A stretch of DNA of 64,000 nt. It comes from Pimelobacter simplex. GTDB taxonomy: Bacteria; Actinomycetota; Actinomycetes; Propionibacteriales; Nocardioidaceae. The position numbers and the translations under genes are program-made. This document shows positions 24,096 to 31,499 of this stretch, piece after piece. Numbering within the stretch: position 1 is the first letter of the stretch; each line of letters opens with the position of its first letter. Below the pieces are notes generated by a model. That model saw nothing but the letters and a program-made list of their open reading frames with translations. It did not search any database and was not told where the DNA came from. The stretch lies in contig NZ_CP096276.1 of the NCBI RefSeq assembly GCF_024662235.1, positions 5,084,001 through 5,148,000 of the forward strand, read 5' to 3'.

Positions 24096-24746
24096 TCAGG
24101 GGTTGGTGATGGCCAGGCCGGCGGAGCCGCTGGGAGGAACGTTGGTCCAGGAGCCGCCGACGGCGTAGTCGTCGCCGTTCTGGAGGTCCAGGACCGTGCA
24201 GAGAACGTGGCCGTTGTTGCCCGACTGCACCAGTCCGGACGGTCCGGTGTCGGGTTTGAAGACCTGGGTCGCGGCGTTGAACCGGCCGTTGACCGATCCG
24301 TCGAGGGTGATCTGGCAGGCCCCGCAGCTGAGCTGGATCTTGACGGTCGTGATGCGCGCCGGCCAGGTGCCAGCGGATGCGTCGCCGGTGATCGCGAGGT
24401 ACCAGGGAACCGTCGTGGCCACCACCACCGGAGCGCAGAGCGGGTGCGGGGTGCACGAGGAGGTCACGGAGGTGAGGGTGGTCGCGGGCAGTCCGTAGGC
24501 CCGGCTCACTCCCGGACTGATCACGCTGCCGGTCAGGTCGAACGTGGGGCACGAGAACGTCTCGCCCACGGCGATGTTGGTGAAGGTGATGCCGGAGCCG
24601 ACGAGCCGGACTGCCGGGCCGCCGGTCGGCGTGTAGGTCGTGAAGGCCTGGGCCGGCACGGTCGTGGCGAGCAGTACGGCGAGGCTCGCGGCGAGGGCCG
24701 CCGCCAGCGCGACGGCGCTCCTGGTCAGGTGTCGGAAGGGCTGCAT
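24096..24746 (-). CDS. Secreted protein of unknown function, paralogue 1
   Basis: 216 residues with a clear signal peptide (basic PFRHLTRS, hydrophobic core, cleavage near AQA-FTT). The mature part is a likely beta-rich domain with three cysteine pairs (FSCPTF, SSCTPHPLC and SCGAC) and ends SGSAGLAITNP. It is about two-thirds identical to the neighbour at 24868-25518, and even the upstream DNA is alike, so this is a recent tandem duplication. I recognise no family. Its place between hsaC and hsaB might reflect a cell-surface role in steroid uptake, but that is only inference from position. Confidence 0.8.
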   Translation of the reverse strand: MQPFRHLTRSAVALAAALAASLAVLLATTVPAQAFTTYTPTGGPAVRLVGSGITFTNIAVGETFSCPTFDLTGSVISPGVSRAYGLPATTLTSVTSSCTPHPLCAPVVVATTVPWYLAITGDASAGTWPARITTVKIQLSCGACQITLDGSVNGRFNAATQVFKPDTGPSGLVQSGNNGHVLCTVLDLQNGDDYAVGGSWTNVPPSGSAGLAITNP

Positions 24747-24807
24747 CCCTCACGGTCGGGCGGAGGCGGCGGGCCGTCAACCGATTCGCGCCTCGGGCCC
24801 GCGACAT

Positions 24808-24823
24808 CCGGACGGGCGTCCGG
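24808..24823. promoter_or_regulatory. Duplicated palindrome upstream of secreted paralogue 1
   Basis: CCGGACGGGCGTCCGG, seven-base arms around GG, starting 62 bases upstream of the start codon. The identical sequence sits at the identical distance before paralogue 2, so promoter and operator were copied with the gene. Confidence 0.55.
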
Positions 24824-24867
24824 CGCGAGGCCGCTGTCGAACCGCCGTCGCGCCTGATTCTTGTGCG

Positions 24868-25518
24868 TCAGGGGTTCGAGACAGCCAGACCGACCGAGCC
24901 GCTGGGAGGAACGTTGGTCCAGTGGCCGCCGACGGCGAAGGCGTCCCCGTTCTGGAAGCCCATGATCACGCAGAGCGGGTCGCCGTTGGTGGAGGTCTGC
25001 AGCAGTCCCGAGGGACCGGCGTTCGGTGTGAACACCCCGGTGGTGGCGTTGAACCTGCCGTCGACGGACCCGTCGAGGGTGAGCTGGCAGCCGCTGCAGC
25101 TGACCCGGAGCTTGACGCCGGCGATGCGCGCGGGCCAGGTACCGCTCGAGGTGTCGCCGGTGATGGCGAAGCCTCCGGGAACGAGGATGGCCAGCGACAC
25201 CGGGCCACAGGCCACGTTGGGGCGGCAGGACGAGGTCGTCGTGCTGAAGCCGGCGGCCGGCGCGCCGTAGGACCTGCTCGTGCCGGAGCTGATCACCGTG
25301 CCCGCCAGGTCGAAGGTGGGGCACGAGAAGACCTCGCCCGTGGGAAGGTGCTCGAGGGTGACGCCGGTGCCGACGAACCGGACATCGGGGCCGCCCGTCG
25401 GCGTGTAGGTCGTGAAGGCCTGGGCCGGCACGGTGGTCGCCATCAGTACGGCGAGGATCGCGGTGAGGGCCGCCGCCAGCGCGACGGCGCTCCTGGTCAG
25501 GTGTCGGAAGAACGGCAT
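24868..25518 (-). CDS. Secreted protein of unknown function, paralogue 2
   Basis: 216 residues, same length and layout as paralogue 1: signal peptide ending near AQA-FTT, then FTTYTPTGGP, three cysteine pairs (FSCPTF, SSCRPNVAC and SCSGC), and the tail SGSVGLAVSNP. Differences are spread over the mature domain while the signal peptide and the TNVPPSGS tail are nearly unchanged. That suggests the middle part is diverging. Both copies have their own promoter region with the shared palindrome. Function is not recognised. Confidence 0.8.
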   Translation of the reverse strand: MPFFRHLTRSAVALAAALTAILAVLMATTVPAQAFTTYTPTGGPDVRFVGTGVTLEHLPTGEVFSCPTFDLAGTVISSGTSRSYGAPAAGFSTTTSSCRPNVACGPVSLAILVPGGFAITGDTSSGTWPARIAGVKLRVSCSGCQLTLDGSVDGRFNATTGVFTPNAGPSGLLQTSTNGDPLCVIMGFQNGDAFAVGGHWTNVPPSGSVGLAVSNP

Positions 25519-25579
25519 CCCTCAAGGTCCGCCCGGCGGGTGGGGGCGTCAACCGGATCGCGTCTCGAGGCGATCAGAT

Positions 25580-25595
25580 CCGGACGGGCGTCCGG
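25580..25595. promoter_or_regulatory. Duplicated palindrome upstream of secreted paralogue 2
   Basis: CCGGACGGGCGTCCGG, identical to the element at 24808-24823 and again starting 62 bases before the start codon. It lies just beyond the stop of hsaB. Confidence 0.55.
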
Positions 25596-25617
25596 TACGA
25601 CGGCAGCGGGCGCCCGC

Positions 25618-26169
25618 TCAGCGCCAGTGCTCGTTCCACCCGAACAGATCAGGCGGGACGACGGCCCCGTCCCCGTCCACCCCGAACCGCCCTCGGTAGA
25701 ACACCAACGGCCGACCGGTCCGCGGCGTCTCCAGCGCCAGCACCCGCCCGATCACCACGTCGTGGTCGCCCTCGACGTGCACCGAGGCGACCTCCGCGTG
25801 CACCCGGCAGAGCACGTCGGGCAGCGACGGCGTGCCCCACGCGGACGTCGTCCAGCCGAGCTCGTCGAAGCGCCGCCCGCGGCTCGAGCCGAAGCGCTGG
25901 CACAGGTCGGTCTGGTCCTCGGCGAGGACGTTGACGCTGAACCGGCCGGTGGTGCGGATGCGGGGCCAGGTGCGGCCGCCGTGGTCGGCGCAGAACAGGA
26001 CCAGGGGCGGGGTCAGGGAGACCGAGGCGAAGGACTGGCAGGCGAAGCCGGCCGGGCCGTCGGCGTCGAGGCCGGCGACCACGGTGACGCCGCTGGCGAA
26101 GCTGCTCAGGGCACGGCGCATCCGCTCGGGGCTGGGCTCGTGCACCGGGGGGACGGCGGTCTGGGGCAT
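25618..26169 (-). CDS. hsaB: Flavin reductase component of 3-HSA hydroxylase
   Basis: 183 residues in the flavin reductase-like (FMN-binding split-barrel) family. It supplies reduced FMN to HsaA from NADH. Motifs: RRALSSFASGVTVV, the flavin-contact FACQSFASVSLTPPLVLFC, FSVNVLAEDQ, and the C-terminal GRVLALE with RPLVFYRGRFG. The ribosome site is GAGGAGT before the ATG. It is divergent from hsaD across site D of the shared operator. hsaA and hsaB are about 2.5 kb apart here instead of adjacent, because the two secreted-protein genes lie between. Confidence 0.92.
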   Translation of the reverse strand: MPQTAVPPVHEPSPERMRRALSSFASGVTVVAGLDADGPAGFACQSFASVSLTPPLVLFCADHGGRTWPRIRTTGRFSVNVLAEDQTDLCQRFGSSRGRRFDELGWTTSAWGTPSLPDVLCRVHAEVASVHVEGDHDVVIGRVLALETPRTGRPLVFYRGRFGVDGDGAVVPPDLFGWNEHWR

Positions 26170-26240
26170 CGGGTACTCCTCGGGTCGTCGTGGTCCGACC
26201 GGGTGACGGTAGGCGGGAGCGGGGGCCGGAACGCCTTCTT

Positions 26241-26257
26241 CTCCCGGAGAACGGAAC
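26241..26257. promoter_or_regulatory. CTCCCG-N5 box between hsaB and hsaD (site D)
   Basis: CTCCCG-GAGAA-CGGAAC preceded by TT. The right arm is weaker than in sites A-B but the five-base spacer and CGG are kept. It lies 72 bases upstream of hsaB and 44 bases upstream of hsaD, so it can serve both directions. Confidence 0.6.
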
Positions 26258-26300
26258 GAGCCGGGCGCGCGGGGGCGAGGTCGACCTAGCGTCGCCGTCC

Positions 26301-27176
26301 ATGAACCAGACCTCGACGACCGACGCCGTTGCGACCCTGCGCGAGGTGGCCACCGACCGCGGTGTGCTGCGCTACCACGAGGCCGGGGACGGCCCGCCGC
26401 TCGTGATGCTGCACGGCTCGGGGCCCGGGGTGACCGGCATGAAGAACTTCGCGGGCAACCTCGCCCGGTTCTCCCAGCACTTCCGCTGCCTGGTGCTCGA
26501 GCTGCCGGGCTTCGGGGTGAGCGACGCGACCGGTGAGGGTCTGCTGCCCGGCGCGGCCGCGGCGACGATCCGGTTCCTGGACGCGCTCGGGCTCGACCAG
26601 GTCGACATCATCGGCAACTCGCTCGGCGGTATCGCCGGGGCGCTCGTGGCGATGGAGCAGCCCGACCGGGTACGACGCCTGGTCACCGTCGGCGGTCTGG
26701 GCCGCAACGTCTTCTCGCCCGCGCCGGGCGAGGGGATCAAGCTGCTCGTCGACTTCACCGACAACCCGACCCGCGACAAGCTGGTCGCCTGGCTGCACTC
26801 GATGGTCTACGACCCCGCGATGATCACCGAGGAGATGATCGAGGACCGCTGGAAGCAGGCGACCGACCCCGAGACGCTCGCCAACGCGCGCACGCTCTAC
26901 GGCAGCGAGGCGTTCGCCCGCAATGCCGCGGCCGCGGCGGCCGCGGACCACGTGCCGTACTGGGCGATGCTGCACAAGATCAAGGCCAAGACCCTCATCA
27001 CGTGGGGCCGCGACGACCGGGTCAGCCCGATGGACATGGCGCTGATCCCGATGCGCACCATCCCCGACGTCGAGCTGCACGTGCTGCCCAACTGCGGCCA
27101 CTGGGCGATGATCGAGGCCAAGCACGCGTGGGAGAACGTCGTCGAGGCGTTCCTCACCCGACCCGAGATCGCATGA
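26301..27176 (+). CDS. hsaD: 4,9-DSHA hydrolase (meta-cleavage product hydrolase)
   Basis: 291 residues, the same length as mycobacterial HsaD, in the alpha/beta hydrolase fold. It splits the C-C bond of the product made by HsaC, yielding a dienoate and the DOHNAA ring fragment. Catalytic triad: Ser107 in GNSLGG, Asp239 in GRDDRVSP, His267 in CGHWAM. The oxyanion motif HGSGPGVTG and the lid region with SMVYDPAMIT and WGRDDR are typical of meta-cleavage hydrolases. The stop overlaps the kshB start (ATGA). Confidence 0.95.
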   Translation: MNQTSTTDAVATLREVATDRGVLRYHEAGDGPPLVMLHGSGPGVTGMKNFAGNLARFSQHFRCLVLELPGFGVSDATGEGLLPGAAAATIRFLDALGLDQVDIIGNSLGGIAGALVAMEQPDRVRRLVTVGGLGRNVFSPAPGEGIKLLVDFTDNPTRDKLVAWLHSMVYDPAMITEEMIEDRWKQATDPETLANARTLYGSEAFARNAAAAAAADHVPYWAMLHKIKAKTLITWGRDDRVSPMDMALIPMRTIPDVELHVLPNCGHWAMIEAKHAWENVVEAFLTRPEIA

Positions 27177-28204
27177 GCACCGCCCCTCTGCGACTGCGGG
27201 TCGTCGCCACCGTCGCCGAGACCGACGACGCCCGCTCGGTGGTGCTGACGCCCGAGGGCGGCCCGGTCGGCTACCGGCCCGGTCAGTTCCTCACCTTCCG
27301 GGTGCCGGCCGCGGAGGGGTCGCTGGCCCGCTGCTACTCGCTGAGCAGCTCGCCGCACGCCGAGCCGGACCGGCTCGTCGTCACGGTCAAGCGGATCCCG
27401 GGCGGGCGCGGGTCGGCGTGGATGTGCGACGAGCTCGCTGTCGGCGATGTCGTCGACGCGCTGCGCCCGGCCGGCACGTTCACCCCGCGCGAGCTCGACC
27501 AGGACCTGCTCCTGGTCGCGGCCGGCAGCGGGGTCACGCCGGTGATGTCGATCCTGCGCTCCGCGCTCGACGCGGGCACCGGCCGGATCGCCGTGCTCTA
27601 CGCCAACCGCGACGAGCGCTCGGTGATCTTCGCCGCCGAGCTCGCCGCGCTGGAGCGGGCGCACCCCGACCGGCTCGTCGTGCTGCACTGGCTGGAGAGC
27701 CTGCACGGGCTGCCGGACGACGAGCGGCTCGCCGCCCGCCTCGCGGCGTACGCCGGGCGGGAGGCGTTCGTCTGCGGCCCGGCGCTGTTCATGCGCGCGG
27801 TCGAGAAGGCGCTCGCCGCGGCCGGTACGGACTCCGCGCTGGTGCACGTCGAGGAGTTCGTGTCGCTGACCGGCGACCCGTTCGCCGCGCCCGAGCCCGT
27901 CGCGCTCGCGGCCGGCGAGGACGTCGACGCCGCCGAGCTCGAGGTCACCCTCGACGGCGCGACCCGCACCCTGCCCTGGGCGCGGAGCCGTCCGCTGACC
28001 GACGTGCTGCTGGCCGCGGGCCTGCCGGCGCCGTACTCGTGCCGGGAGGGGGCGTGCAGCGCGTGCGCGTGCGTCGTCACCGAGGGTGAGGTCGCGATGG
28101 AGGTCAACCAGGTCCTCGACGACGCCGACCTGGCCGACGGGCTGGTGCTCGGCTGCCAGGCGCGTCCGGTCTCGGACCGGGTGCGCATCTCGTACGACGG
28201 CTGA
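27173..28204 (+). CDS. kshB: 3-ketosteroid 9alpha-hydroxylase, reductase component
   Basis: 343 residues. An FAD/NADH ferredoxin-reductase module (RCYSLSSSP for FAD, VAAGSGVTPVMSIL for NAD, FVCGPALFM) is followed by a plant-type 2Fe-2S domain with Cys290, Cys295, Cys298 and Cys328. It passes electrons to the Rieske oxygenase KshA, which opens ring B together with KstD. It is translationally coupled to hsaD. The same architecture occurs in phenylacetyl-CoA and other reductases, but kshA on the facing strand supports KshB. Confidence 0.92.
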   Translation: MSTAPLRLRVVATVAETDDARSVVLTPEGGPVGYRPGQFLTFRVPAAEGSLARCYSLSSSPHAEPDRLVVTVKRIPGGRGSAWMCDELAVGDVVDALRPAGTFTPRELDQDLLLVAAGSGVTPVMSILRSALDAGTGRIAVLYANRDERSVIFAAELAALERAHPDRLVVLHWLESLHGLPDDERLAARLAAYAGREAFVCGPALFMRAVEKALAAAGTDSALVHVEEFVSLTGDPFAAPEPVALAAGEDVDAAELEVTLDGATRTLPWARSRPLTDVLLAAGLPAPYSCREGACSACACVVTEGEVAMEVNQVLDDADLADGLVLGCQARPVSDRVRISYDG

Positions 28205-28216
28205 CCGGTCCCGACG

Positions 28217-28262
28217 CGAGAAGGGCCCCGGCCGCACCATCGTGCGGTCGGGGCCCTTCTCG
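28217..28262. terminator. Long hairpin terminator between kshB and the kshA operon
   Basis: A 21-bp stem (28217-28237 with 28242-28262, starting CGAGAAGGGCCCCG) with one G-T pair and a four-base loop. It begins 12 bases after the kshB stop and ends nine bases before the stop of the facing small gene, so it serves both directions. Confidence 0.88.
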
Positions 28263-28270
28263 TGTTCCGG

Positions 28271-28567
28271 CTAGTCCTCGTCGTCCATCAGCACCGGCAG
28301 GTCGCCCCGGTCGACGGCGCGGCTCAGCGCCTGGCGCAGCGACGCGCACCCGGTGAACAGCGTGCCCTCGATCCGCGGCGGCATCGCTGCCCGCCGCTCC
28401 AGGCAGCGCTCGGTGTCGGCCGCGTGCCACTGGATGCTCGTCTGCTCCCAGCTGCTCTTGCGGGCCTCGACCGCCGCCCCGCACGTCTCGCACGAGACCG
28501 GCGACATCGGCGCGGTCTCGAGGCGGACGTCGGGGCGGACGGTGACGCCGGAGGCGGGAGACCCCAT
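28271..28567 (-). CDS. Small cysteine-containing protein coupled to kshA
   Basis: 98 residues. Start and kshA stop share a base (TGATG), so it is translated with kshA. A CxxC knuckle (SCETCGAAVEA) is followed by single cysteines in TERCLERR and FTGCASL and a His in WHAADTERC. This could bind zinc or a small iron site. The C-terminus is acidic (LMDDED). I recognise no named family. Coupling suggests it is an accessory or assembly factor for the Rieske oxygenase. Confidence 0.75.
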   Translation of the reverse strand: MGSPASGVTVRPDVRLETAPMSPVSCETCGAAVEARKSSWEQTSIQWHAADTERCLERRAAMPPRIEGTLFTGCASLRQALSRAVDRGDLPVLMDDED

Positions 28568-29709
28568 CAGACCGACTCGTTCTCGGCGGCCCGGGCGATG
28601 TTGTCGGCGACCTCCTGGCCCCAGGCCTCGGCGGGGCGGGTCATGTCGAGCTCGAACTCGAAGCGCTCGGTCATCTCCGGCAGCACGGCGTCCACGTCGG
28701 TGTAGAACTGCTGGTACCAGCGGCGCAGCTGGTAGACCGGCCCGTCCTCCTCGCACAGCAGCGGGTTGTCGATGCGGGTCTTGTTCTGCCAGATCGCGAC
28801 GTCCTGCTCGAAGCCGGTCTTGATGAAGTCGCCCATGGTCGCGGCCGAGGCGCTCGCGTACTCGTCGGAGACGCCCTGCGGCTTCTTCACGATGATGCCG
28901 TACTGCAGCACGAACGAGTCGGTGTCGACCGGGTAGTGGCAGTTGATCAGGATCGACTCGAAGTCACCCGTGTCGTACTGGTAGACGAGGTCGTCGATCA
29001 TGAACGACGGTCCGAAGTACGACGCGGTCGACTTCACGGCGAGCAGCGTGGAGCCGTCCTCGCTCGGGACGGCGATGTCGCCGCGGTCGGTGCCGTTCAT
29101 GACCTGGGTGGCGACGTGGCCCTCGAAGATGTTCTTGAAGTACGTCGGCATCGAGTAGTGCACGTAGAAGAAGTGCGCCATGTCCACGACGTTGTCGACG
29201 ATCTCACGGCAGTTGGAGCCGTCGATCTTGATCGAGTACCAGTGCCAGTCGGTCCACTCGTCGCTGGTCGCACCGGGGATCTTGGGGATCGCCTGCTCGG
29301 CGATGGGCGGGTTGCCCTGGGGGTCGTTCCAGACGAAGAGCATGCCGTCCTGGTCGAGGGTCGGCCACGCCGACGTCCGCGCCCGCAACGGCACCCGGCG
29401 CGAGTAGGGGATCTGCTTGCAGCGCCCGTCGCCGCCCCAGCGCCAGTCGTGGAACGGGCACGCGATGTTGCCGTCCTTGACGGTGCCCTGGGACAGGTCG
29501 CCGCCCATGTGGCGGCAGTAGGCGTCGAGCACGCGGAGCTCGCCGTCGGCGTCCTCCCACACCACGAGCTTGGTGCCGAACGCCATCACCTGGTGCGGCT
29601 GGCCGTCGCGGAAGTCCTTCGAGAGACCGAGGCAGTGCCAGCCCCGGGCGTAGCGCTGCGCGATCGGGTCCGCCTCGATCTGGCGGGGGATGTCGGGAGC
29701 GGTCGTCAT
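28567..29709 (-). CDS. kshA: 3-ketosteroid 9alpha-hydroxylase, Rieske oxygenase component
   Basis: 380 residues. The Rieske 2Fe-2S ligands are Cys65, His67 (YCRHMGG), Cys84 and His87 (ACPFHDW). The non-heme iron ligands are likely His179, His184 (DMAHFFYVH) and Asp303 (EQDVAIW). It adds a hydroxyl at C9; with the KstD double bond the steroid ring B then opens by itself. The segments SNCREIVDNVVDMAHFFYVH and MPTYFKNIFEGH are characteristic of KshA. Its start is ATG with a GGAAGGA site. Site E of the shared operator is 75 bases upstream. Confidence 0.96.
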   Translation of the reverse strand: MTTAPDIPRQIEADPIAQRYARGWHCLGLSKDFRDGQPHQVMAFGTKLVVWEDADGELRVLDAYCRHMGGDLSQGTVKDGNIACPFHDWRWGGDGRCKQIPYSRRVPLRARTSAWPTLDQDGMLFVWNDPQGNPPIAEQAIPKIPGATSDEWTDWHWYSIKIDGSNCREIVDNVVDMAHFFYVHYSMPTYFKNIFEGHVATQVMNGTDRGDIAVPSEDGSTLLAVKSTASYFGPSFMIDDLVYQYDTGDFESILINCHYPVDTDSFVLQYGIIVKKPQGVSDEYASASAATMGDFIKTGFEQDVAIWQNKTRIDNPLLCEEDGPVYQLRRWYQQFYTDVDAVLPEMTERFEFELDMTRPAEAWGQEVADNIARAAENESV

Positions 29710-29783
29710 GACGGCTGTCCTTCCTGTGCACGGTTCGGGTGCGGCCGACCGTAGGAAGCAGCCGCGGTGAGCTGCCGGGGTTC

Positions 29784-29800
29784 TCCCGCTCTCCGGCACC
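29784..29800. promoter_or_regulatory. CTCCCG-N5 box before kshA (site E)
   Basis: GTT directly followed by CTCCCG-CTCTC-CGGCAC. The left half is identical to site A, including the GTT flank. The right half keeps CGG. It lies 75 bases upstream of kshA and 32 bases upstream of the divergent isomerase-family gene. Confidence 0.6.
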
Positions 29801-29831
29801 GTTGTCGGAGCCCCGTGCCAGGGTGGGCCGC

Positions 29832-30452
29832 ATGAAGGACGTCTGGACCTGGGTCCATGCCGAGCGCGCCGCCCTCGTCGCCGACCTCGCCGAGGTCGAC
29901 GCCGCGCGGTGGGAGACGCCGTCGCTGTGCCCGGGGTGGAGCGTCCACGACGTCGTGGCCCATCTCATCGACAACGCCCGTACGACGCGGCTCGGCATCG
30001 TGCGCGCGATGGTCCGGGCGCGCTTCGACTTCGACCGCCAGAACGCCGACGGCGTCCGCCGCGAGCGGGGCGCCACCCCGGCCGAGACCCTCGACCGGCT
30101 CCGCGCCGTCGTCACCCGGACGACGACCCCGCCCGCCCCGCTCGACAGCCGCCTGGTCGAGGAGGTCGTCCACGGCGAGGACGTCCGCCGTCCGCTCGGC
30201 ATCGCGCACACCTATGCCCCGACCGCGGTCGAGCGCGCGCTGCACTACCAGGCGCGCACGTCGGTCTCGATGGGCGGCGCCAAGCAGCGCATCGCCGGGC
30301 TGCGGCTCGAGGCGACCGACGCCGAGCTCGCGCTGGGTGAGGCCGGCGGCACCGTCGTCCGCGGGCCCGCGGTAGCGCTGCTCCTGGCCGCCTCGGGGCG
30401 CACGGCCGCGCTCGACGACCTGAGTGGCGCGGGGGTCGACGCCCTGCGCTGA
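29832..30452 (+). CDS. Maleylpyruvate isomerase/DinB-fold mycothiol-dependent family protein
   Basis: 206 residues in the DinB-like four-helix fold. The N-terminal WTWVHAERAALVADLAEVD, the CPGWSVHDVVAHLID motif with the metal-site His, and the second His in VVHGEDVRRPLG are typical of the mycothiol-dependent maleylpyruvate isomerase family. The actual substrate of most members, including this one, is unknown. It is divergent from kshA across site E, so it may be co-regulated with steroid genes. Confidence 0.85.
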   Translation: MKDVWTWVHAERAALVADLAEVDAARWETPSLCPGWSVHDVVAHLIDNARTTRLGIVRAMVRARFDFDRQNADGVRRERGATPAETLDRLRAVVTRTTTPPAPLDSRLVEEVVHGEDVRRPLGIAHTYAPTAVERALHYQARTSVSMGGAKQRIAGLRLEATDAELALGEAGGTVVRGPAVALLLAASGRTAALDDLSGAGVDALR

Positions 30453-30470
30453 GGGTCTGGGGGAGCGTCC

Positions 30471-30496
30471 TAGAATAACTAGCCGATCGGCTAGTT
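30471..30496. promoter_or_regulatory. -10 element with TetR-box palindrome (site 3)
   Basis: TAGAAT (30471-30476) is joined to the perfect 20-bp palindrome AACTAGCCGATCGGCTAGTT (30477-30496), the most symmetric of the three copies. It lies 22 bases before the aldo/keto reductase start. The arrangement is identical to the site before the KstD-like gene at 15.8 kb. Confidence 0.8.
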
Positions 30497-30518
30497 ATCG
30501 TGAGACGAGGAGACCCCG

Positions 30519-31454
30519 ATGGAGAAGCGCGCCCTGGGCACCACCGGCCCGGAGCTGTCGGTGCTGGGACTGGGCTGCAACAACTTCGGCATGAAGCTCG
30601 ACGCCGGCCAGACCGGGGAGGTCGTCGCCGCGGCTCTCGATGCGGGGATCACCCACTTCGACACCGCCGAGATGTACGGCGAGGGCCGCTCCGAGGAGTT
30701 CCTCGGCGCCGCGCTGGGCAGCCGCCGCGACGAGGTCGTCATCGCCTCGAAGTACCTCCCGCGCCCGCAGGACGAGGCCTACACGCCCGGCGCGCTGGCC
30801 CGGCGGATCCGTGAGGGCGTCGAGGGCAGCCTGCGCCGCCTCGGCACCGACCGGATCGACGTCTGGTACCAGCACTACCCCGACGCCGAGGCGCCCGACG
30901 ACGAGCTCGTCACGACGCTCGACGAGCTGGTCCGGTCGGGCAAGGTGCTGCACCTCGCGACGTCCAACGTCGACGCCGGGCAGATCGCCGGGCAGGCCGC
31001 GGCGGCGCGCGAGCGCGGGCTCGCCACCTTCGCCGGCGTCCAGAGCGAGTGGAACCTGCTCTCCCGTGCGGTCGAGGCCGACGTGGTGCCCGCCGCCCGG
31101 GCCGAGGGGATGGGCGTGGTGCCCTACTTCCCGCTCGCCTCGGGCCTGCTCACCGGCAAGTACGCCGCCGGGCAGCCCTATCCGGACGGCTCGCGGTTCG
31201 CGGTGATCCCCTACTTCGCCCAGGTCGCGACCGAGGACAACTTCGCCGCCGTGGCCCGGCTGAGCGAGCTCGCCGCCGCCCGCGGGCACGACCTCGTCTC
31301 GCTCGCGTTCGGCTGGCTGCTCGCCCAGCCGGACGTCACCTCGGTGATCGCCGGGGCCAGCACGCCGGCCCAGGTCGCCGCCAACGCCGGCGCCCTCGGC
31401 TGGACGCTCGACGCCGACGACCTGGCGGCCGTCGAGGCCGCGCTGGCCGGCTAG
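30519..31454 (+). CDS. Aldo/keto reductase
   Basis: 311 residues, a TIM-barrel NADPH-dependent reductase of the AKR superfamily. Catalytic Asp and Tyr are in FDTAEMYGEGRSEE, Lys in VIASKY, and His in WYQHYPD. The NADPH-binding C-terminal portion includes GVVPYFPLASGLLTGKY and VIAGASTPAQV. Ribosome site GACGAGGAGA. The TetR box 22 bases upstream, shared with the KstD-like gene, suggests it acts on a steroid ketone or related intermediate, but the substrate is not visible from sequence. Confidence 0.88.
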   Translation: MEKRALGTTGPELSVLGLGCNNFGMKLDAGQTGEVVAAALDAGITHFDTAEMYGEGRSEEFLGAALGSRRDEVVIASKYLPRPQDEAYTPGALARRIREGVEGSLRRLGTDRIDVWYQHYPDAEAPDDELVTTLDELVRSGKVLHLATSNVDAGQIAGQAAAARERGLATFAGVQSEWNLLSRAVEADVVPAARAEGMGVVPYFPLASGLLTGKYAAGQPYPDGSRFAVIPYFAQVATEDNFAAVARLSELAAARGHDLVSLAFGWLLAQPDVTSVIAGASTPAQVAANAGALGWTLDADDLAAVEAALAG

Positions 31455-31499
31455 CCAGGTGGCGTGCAGCCCGGCCGGTGTGCACATGCCGGCGCGGGC

